Part shown: in pieces, positions 30,608-32,897 of the stretch | Numbering within the stretch: the first letter of the stretch is position 1 | Layout: every line of letters starts with the position of its first letter | The notes under the pieces: generated by a model | Database searches by the model: none | The model's input: only the letters and a program-made list of their open reading frames with translations | Told to the model about the DNA's origin: nothing | Made by a program: the position numbers and the translations under genes | Assembly: GCA_049281195.1 (NCBI GenBank) | Contig: JBAPRR010000258.1 | Location: 1-32,897 of the forward strand | Origin: JBAPRR01 sp049281195 | GTDB lineage: Bacteria > Actinomycetota > Acidimicrobiia > Acidimicrobiales > CAVXTF01 | Direction of reading: 5' to 3' | Length of the DNA stretch: 32,897 nucleotides

Positions 30608-31336
30608 TCAAAGCTGCTTGAGAAGTTCCGTCTTCTTGGCCTGGAACTCCGCGTCGGAGAGGATCCCCCGCTGCCGTAGATCGTCGAGTTGAACCAGCCT
30701 GTCTGCGACGGTGGGGCCTTGATGAACAACCGGTGGTTGGGCCATCGGGGGCGGCGGCATGCCGGGCACCGGGGCGTAGGCGGGCTGCATCTGGGCCACT
30801 CCCGGGGGGCCCTGTTGGGGTTGGGCCTGAGGCTGCCATGGCAGCTTGCTACGCCTGAGCGCGTCGATCTGCTCGGTCACCAGGCTCTGCACCGCGGCCG
30901 GTTGAGGGAGGTGACCGAACACCACCACACCGGTTTCGCCACCGACCTCCACCACGAGTGATCCGGTCCTCACGATGCGCTCCACGAGCGTCTGGCGGTA
31001 AGAGAGCTCGTTGATGCGGTCCAGGCGGATCTCTTCGCCCTGGCGCGAGAGCACTCCCCGGCGCTCCAGGATCCGCGTGGTCGTCAACACGATGCTCGTC
31101 GTTCGCCACCGGAGCCACCTGATGGCGAGCCACCCCCCCGCGGCAATGACGAGCACCAGGAGCATGTAGCCGACCACCCCGTGGATGGCGGTGTTGGGGA
31201 ACCCGATGGCCAGAGCAATCGCTAAAACGGCCACCGCGACCGCAGCAACGAGCGGCCATCCGAGCACGAGCCAGGTCGGGTTGAGCTCGACGACCACAGA
31301 CTCGCCATCTGTGAGCAGCTTCCGCGGAAACGGCAC
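30608..31336 (-). CDS. Membrane protein with bacterial PH domain and C-terminal SHOCT motif
   Basis: This 242-residue protein has two adjacent membrane helices (about residues 20-42 and 50-70). A bacterial PH-2 (YdbS/YdbT-like) domain follows: TSIVLTTTRILERRGVLSRQ, then RIVRTGSLVVEVGGETGVV. After it comes a Pro/Gln/Met-rich linker. The C-terminal 31 residues (DRLVQLDDLRQRGILSDAEFQAKKTELLKQL split over two halves) fit the SHOCT short oligomerisation motif. The start is taken at GTG 31336, because upstream codons would overlap ddl and lack homology; the ribosome site is weak. It follows ddl after 37 bases and converges on galK. Function unknown. Confidence 0.85.
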   Translation of the reverse strand: MPFPRKLLTDGESVVVELNPTWLVLGWPLVAAVAVAVLAIALAIGFPNTAIHGVVGYMLLVLVIAAGGWLAIRWLRWRTTSIVLTTTRILERRGVLSRQGEEIRLDRINELSYRQTLVERIVRTGSLVVEVGGETGVVVFGHLPQPAAVQSLVTEQIDALRRSKLPWQPQAQPQQGPPGVAQMQPAYAPVPGMPPPPMAQPPVVHQGPTVADRLVQLDDLRQRGILSDAEFQAKKTELLKQL

Positions 31337-31373
31337 TGGCGCTCGAGCGTACTTGTGTCCGCTGAGAGAGAGC

Positions 31374-32531
31374 TCAGCCGAGCTTGCCGGCGATCGAGCC
31401 GGCCATGCGCAGCACCGTCCCGTCGGCTCCGGCCGCACTGGGGGAAAACGTGGGCGCCTGCTCGGCCTCTTCGATCATCGAGGCGAGCAGCTCGTAAAAC
31501 GGCAGGGGCGGATCGACCCACAGGTGTCGGGCCAGGGAACCGGGGATGGTGTTCACCTCGTTTATGTAGACCTCGCTCTGCCCGTCGGACAGGAAGTCGA
31601 CGCGCACCACACCCCGCGTACTCATCGACGCGGCGGCCTTCACAGCCATCTCGCGCACCTGCCGGCTCACGGGCTCCGAGATGTCGGCCGGGAGCTGCCG
31701 CGGTGCGCTCACCATCCCCTCTCCGCCCGCGTATTTGTCGCTGTAGCCGAGGATCTCCGCTCCTGCAGTGGAGCGTTCCGGCTTCTCGATCGCGGAGAGC
31801 TCCACCTTCGGCCACGTACGCACGGCGACGTTGAGGTCGAAGAGGTCATTGCGGTAGGGCTCGACTACGGCCCCGCGCTTCAAGTGGGCGCTCACACGCA
31901 GAAGATCAAGCGCGCTCGCAAGGTCCGCCACCACCTCGACGCCGATGGAAGATCCGCCGAATCTGGGCTTGAGGATGTACGGACCGGGGAATCCCAGATC
32001 CCCCGGTGACAGCCCGGCATGTAGAAGCGCTCTCGGAAGTGTGACCAGTCCGCCCGCGGTGGCAAGCGCGTAGAACGCGAGCTTGTCCATACCGAGAGCA
32101 GAAGCGGCCACGCCGCAACCGGTGTAGCGGATGCCGGCCAGGTCGAAGGCGCCTTGGAGTGTTCCGTCCTCCCCCGGCGCGCCGTGGCAGCAATTGACGA
32201 CCACTCCGAGATCGAGCGTTTTGGATTTTCCGGACATGAAGCCGCGGCCACCGCGCGAGACGAAACCGCCGTCGGGTCCGGTCACCAGCTGAAGAGGCTG
32301 GGCGCCGCGTGGAACACCGTCGACGAAGGCGGATCCCTCCGACGTTGCCTCGACCTCGTACCACTCCCCTGTCTTCGACCAATACAGAGCGGTCACGGTG
32401 CGGCCGGATCGGGCCAGCTCCCGAGCGGCCTGCAGGCCGGTGAGAACGCTCACGTCGTGCTCGGGCGATGGACCTCCGAAACAGGCGCCTACCGGCGCGT
32501 TGGATCCACCCACAATTGGTCTGCTGGACAT
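31374..32531 (-). CDS. D-alanine--D-alanine ligase-like ATP-grasp enzyme (divergent)
   Basis: Ddl joins two D-alanines for the tip of the peptidoglycan stem peptide. The first part is typical: GGPSPEHDVSVLTGLQAA, HGAPGEDGTLQGAFD (116-130), GVAASALGMDK (140-150), then the ATP-binding ILKPRFGGSSIGVEVV. The C-terminal half is less typical. VRVDFLSDGQSEVYINEVNT is canonical, but the loop after it reads PGSLARHLW (330-338), where common Ddl enzymes have PGMTSHSLVP or PGFTxxSxYP. The central region NVAVRTWPKVELSA also differs. At 385 residues it is longer than most. It lies 5 bases after murF and is probably translated with it. The acceptor specificity may differ. Confidence 0.88.
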   Translation of the reverse strand: MSSRPIVGGSNAPVGACFGGPSPEHDVSVLTGLQAARELARSGRTVTALYWSKTGEWYEVEATSEGSAFVDGVPRGAQPLQLVTGPDGGFVSRGGRGFMSGKSKTLDLGVVVNCCHGAPGEDGTLQGAFDLAGIRYTGCGVAASALGMDKLAFYALATAGGLVTLPRALLHAGLSPGDLGFPGPYILKPRFGGSSIGVEVVADLASALDLLRVSAHLKRGAVVEPYRNDLFDLNVAVRTWPKVELSAIEKPERSTAGAEILGYSDKYAGGEGMVSAPRQLPADISEPVSRQVREMAVKAAASMSTRGVVRVDFLSDGQSEVYINEVNTIPGSLARHLWVDPPLPFYELLASMIEEAEQAPTFSPSAAGADGTVLRMAGSIAGKLG

Positions 32532-32536
32532 TCGGA

Positions 32537-32897
32537 TTAAGGGTAGTGGTCCGGGAGATCGTTCTCGTAGAGGACCACGTCCCCGGGACCGGTGTTGGCG
32601 CGTACCCAGTCGACGGCATGTTGGCGGGTCTCCACCTCGACCACGTTCAGCTTCGAGGAGGCTCCCCCGTCCGCCCGTGACGATGACGCGCCTTCGACCA
32701 GGGCCCGCCTGTTGGTGCGGCCCACCACGAGCAGGTCCGTGGCCGCCGACGAAACGGCCCGGGCGAAGTTGACGTTCTCGTCGTGCTGGCGCGCTCCGAG
32801 CTCCACCATCCCCGGAGTCACGACCACGCGCCTGTTCGCGCCGGCGCCGAGCCCGGACATCACCGATACCGCAACCTGCGCGCCTTTCGGGTTCGAG
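32537..32897 (-). CDS. murF: UDP-N-acetylmuramoyl-tripeptide--D-alanyl-D-alanine ligase, C-terminal part (cut by window edge)
   Basis: The frame is open to the end of the window, so the N-terminus lies outside. The visible 119 residues form the C-terminal Mur ligase domain: SNPKGAQVAVSVMSGLG, VVVTPGMVELG, ATDLLVVGRTNRRALVEG, and the ending VRANTGPGDVVLYENDLPDHYP in the manner of actinobacterial MurF. MurF adds D-Ala-D-Ala to the UDP-MurNAc-tripeptide, the next step after Ddl. The next gene is the ddl-like ligase. The usual mraY/murD neighbours of the dcw cluster are not seen downstream. Confidence 0.9.
   Translation of the reverse strand, partial: SNPKGAQVAVSVMSGLGAGANRRVVVTPGMVELGARQHDENVNFARAVSSAATDLLVVGRTNRRALVEGASSSRADGGASSKLNVVEVETRQHAVDWVRANTGPGDVVLYENDLPDHYP

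Noticed and set aside
1..32897. CRISPR array, tRNA, rRNA or mobile element
   Set aside because: No spaced direct repeats of the right length, no cloverleaf with a CCA-type acceptor and no transposase or integrase motif were noticed. A covariance-model scan (tRNAscan-SE, Rfam) would settle small RNAs.

Overview
The window is about 33 kb of GC-rich DNA, packed with genes and with many GTG (and one proposed TTG) starts. Gene content and order point to a high-GC Gram-positive bacterium (Actinomycetota). The order recG-rsmD-coaD-(coiled-coil)-DUF177-rpmF-plsX-acpP-rnc-mutM-smc-ftsY-ffh-rpsP-KH-rimM-trmD, a Ni superoxide dismutase with its processing peptidase, a GTP-type PEP carboxykinase and a mycobacterial-type alpha-methylacyl-CoA racemase all fit. 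An early-branching class such as Acidimicrobiia is my inference and is not proven here. I see no rRNA, tRNA, CRISPR array, transposase or phage gene.

Layout. (1) 1-1585, plus strand: the end of an MFS exporter, a DUF427 protein and a TetR regulator with a perfect palindromic operator candidate. (2) 1619-20783, almost all minus strand: a long housekeeping run. Read in the direction of transcription it is a DAK/FakA-like kinase, recG, rsmD, coaD, a SepIVA-like coiled-coil protein, DUF177, rpmF, plsX, acpP, rnc, mutM, [sodN with divergent sodX], smc, ftsY, ffh, rpsP, khpA, rimM and trmD. It joins lipid precursor supply (FakA-like kinase, PlsX, ACP), ribosome and tRNA maturation (RsmD, RNase III, RimM, TrmD, L32, S16), protein targeting (Ffh and FtsY) and chromosome upkeep (Smc, RecG, MutM). 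Several junctions are 4-bp stop/start overlaps, which suggests translational coupling. (3) 20845-25548: rpmB, thiL, pckG and a second MFS protein. (4) 25634-30593: accessory metabolism, namely a stand-alone Lrp/AsnC effector domain, a tyrosine phosphatase, a hydrolase / racemase / acetyltransferase operon on the minus strand, and galactokinase. (5) 30608-32897, minus strand: the MurF C-terminus, a divergent D-Ala-D-Ala ligase and a PH/SHOCT membrane protein.

Most of the window is conserved core. The points most worth a second look are the structured rpsP leader, which carries an anti-Shine-Dalgarno-like loop; the Gly-Asn repeat inside the Smc hinge; the unusual acceptor-side loop of the Ddl homologue next to MurF; the divergent sodN/sodX pair sitting inside the conserved run; and the operator-like palindromes. 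I found no convincing new multi-gene system.
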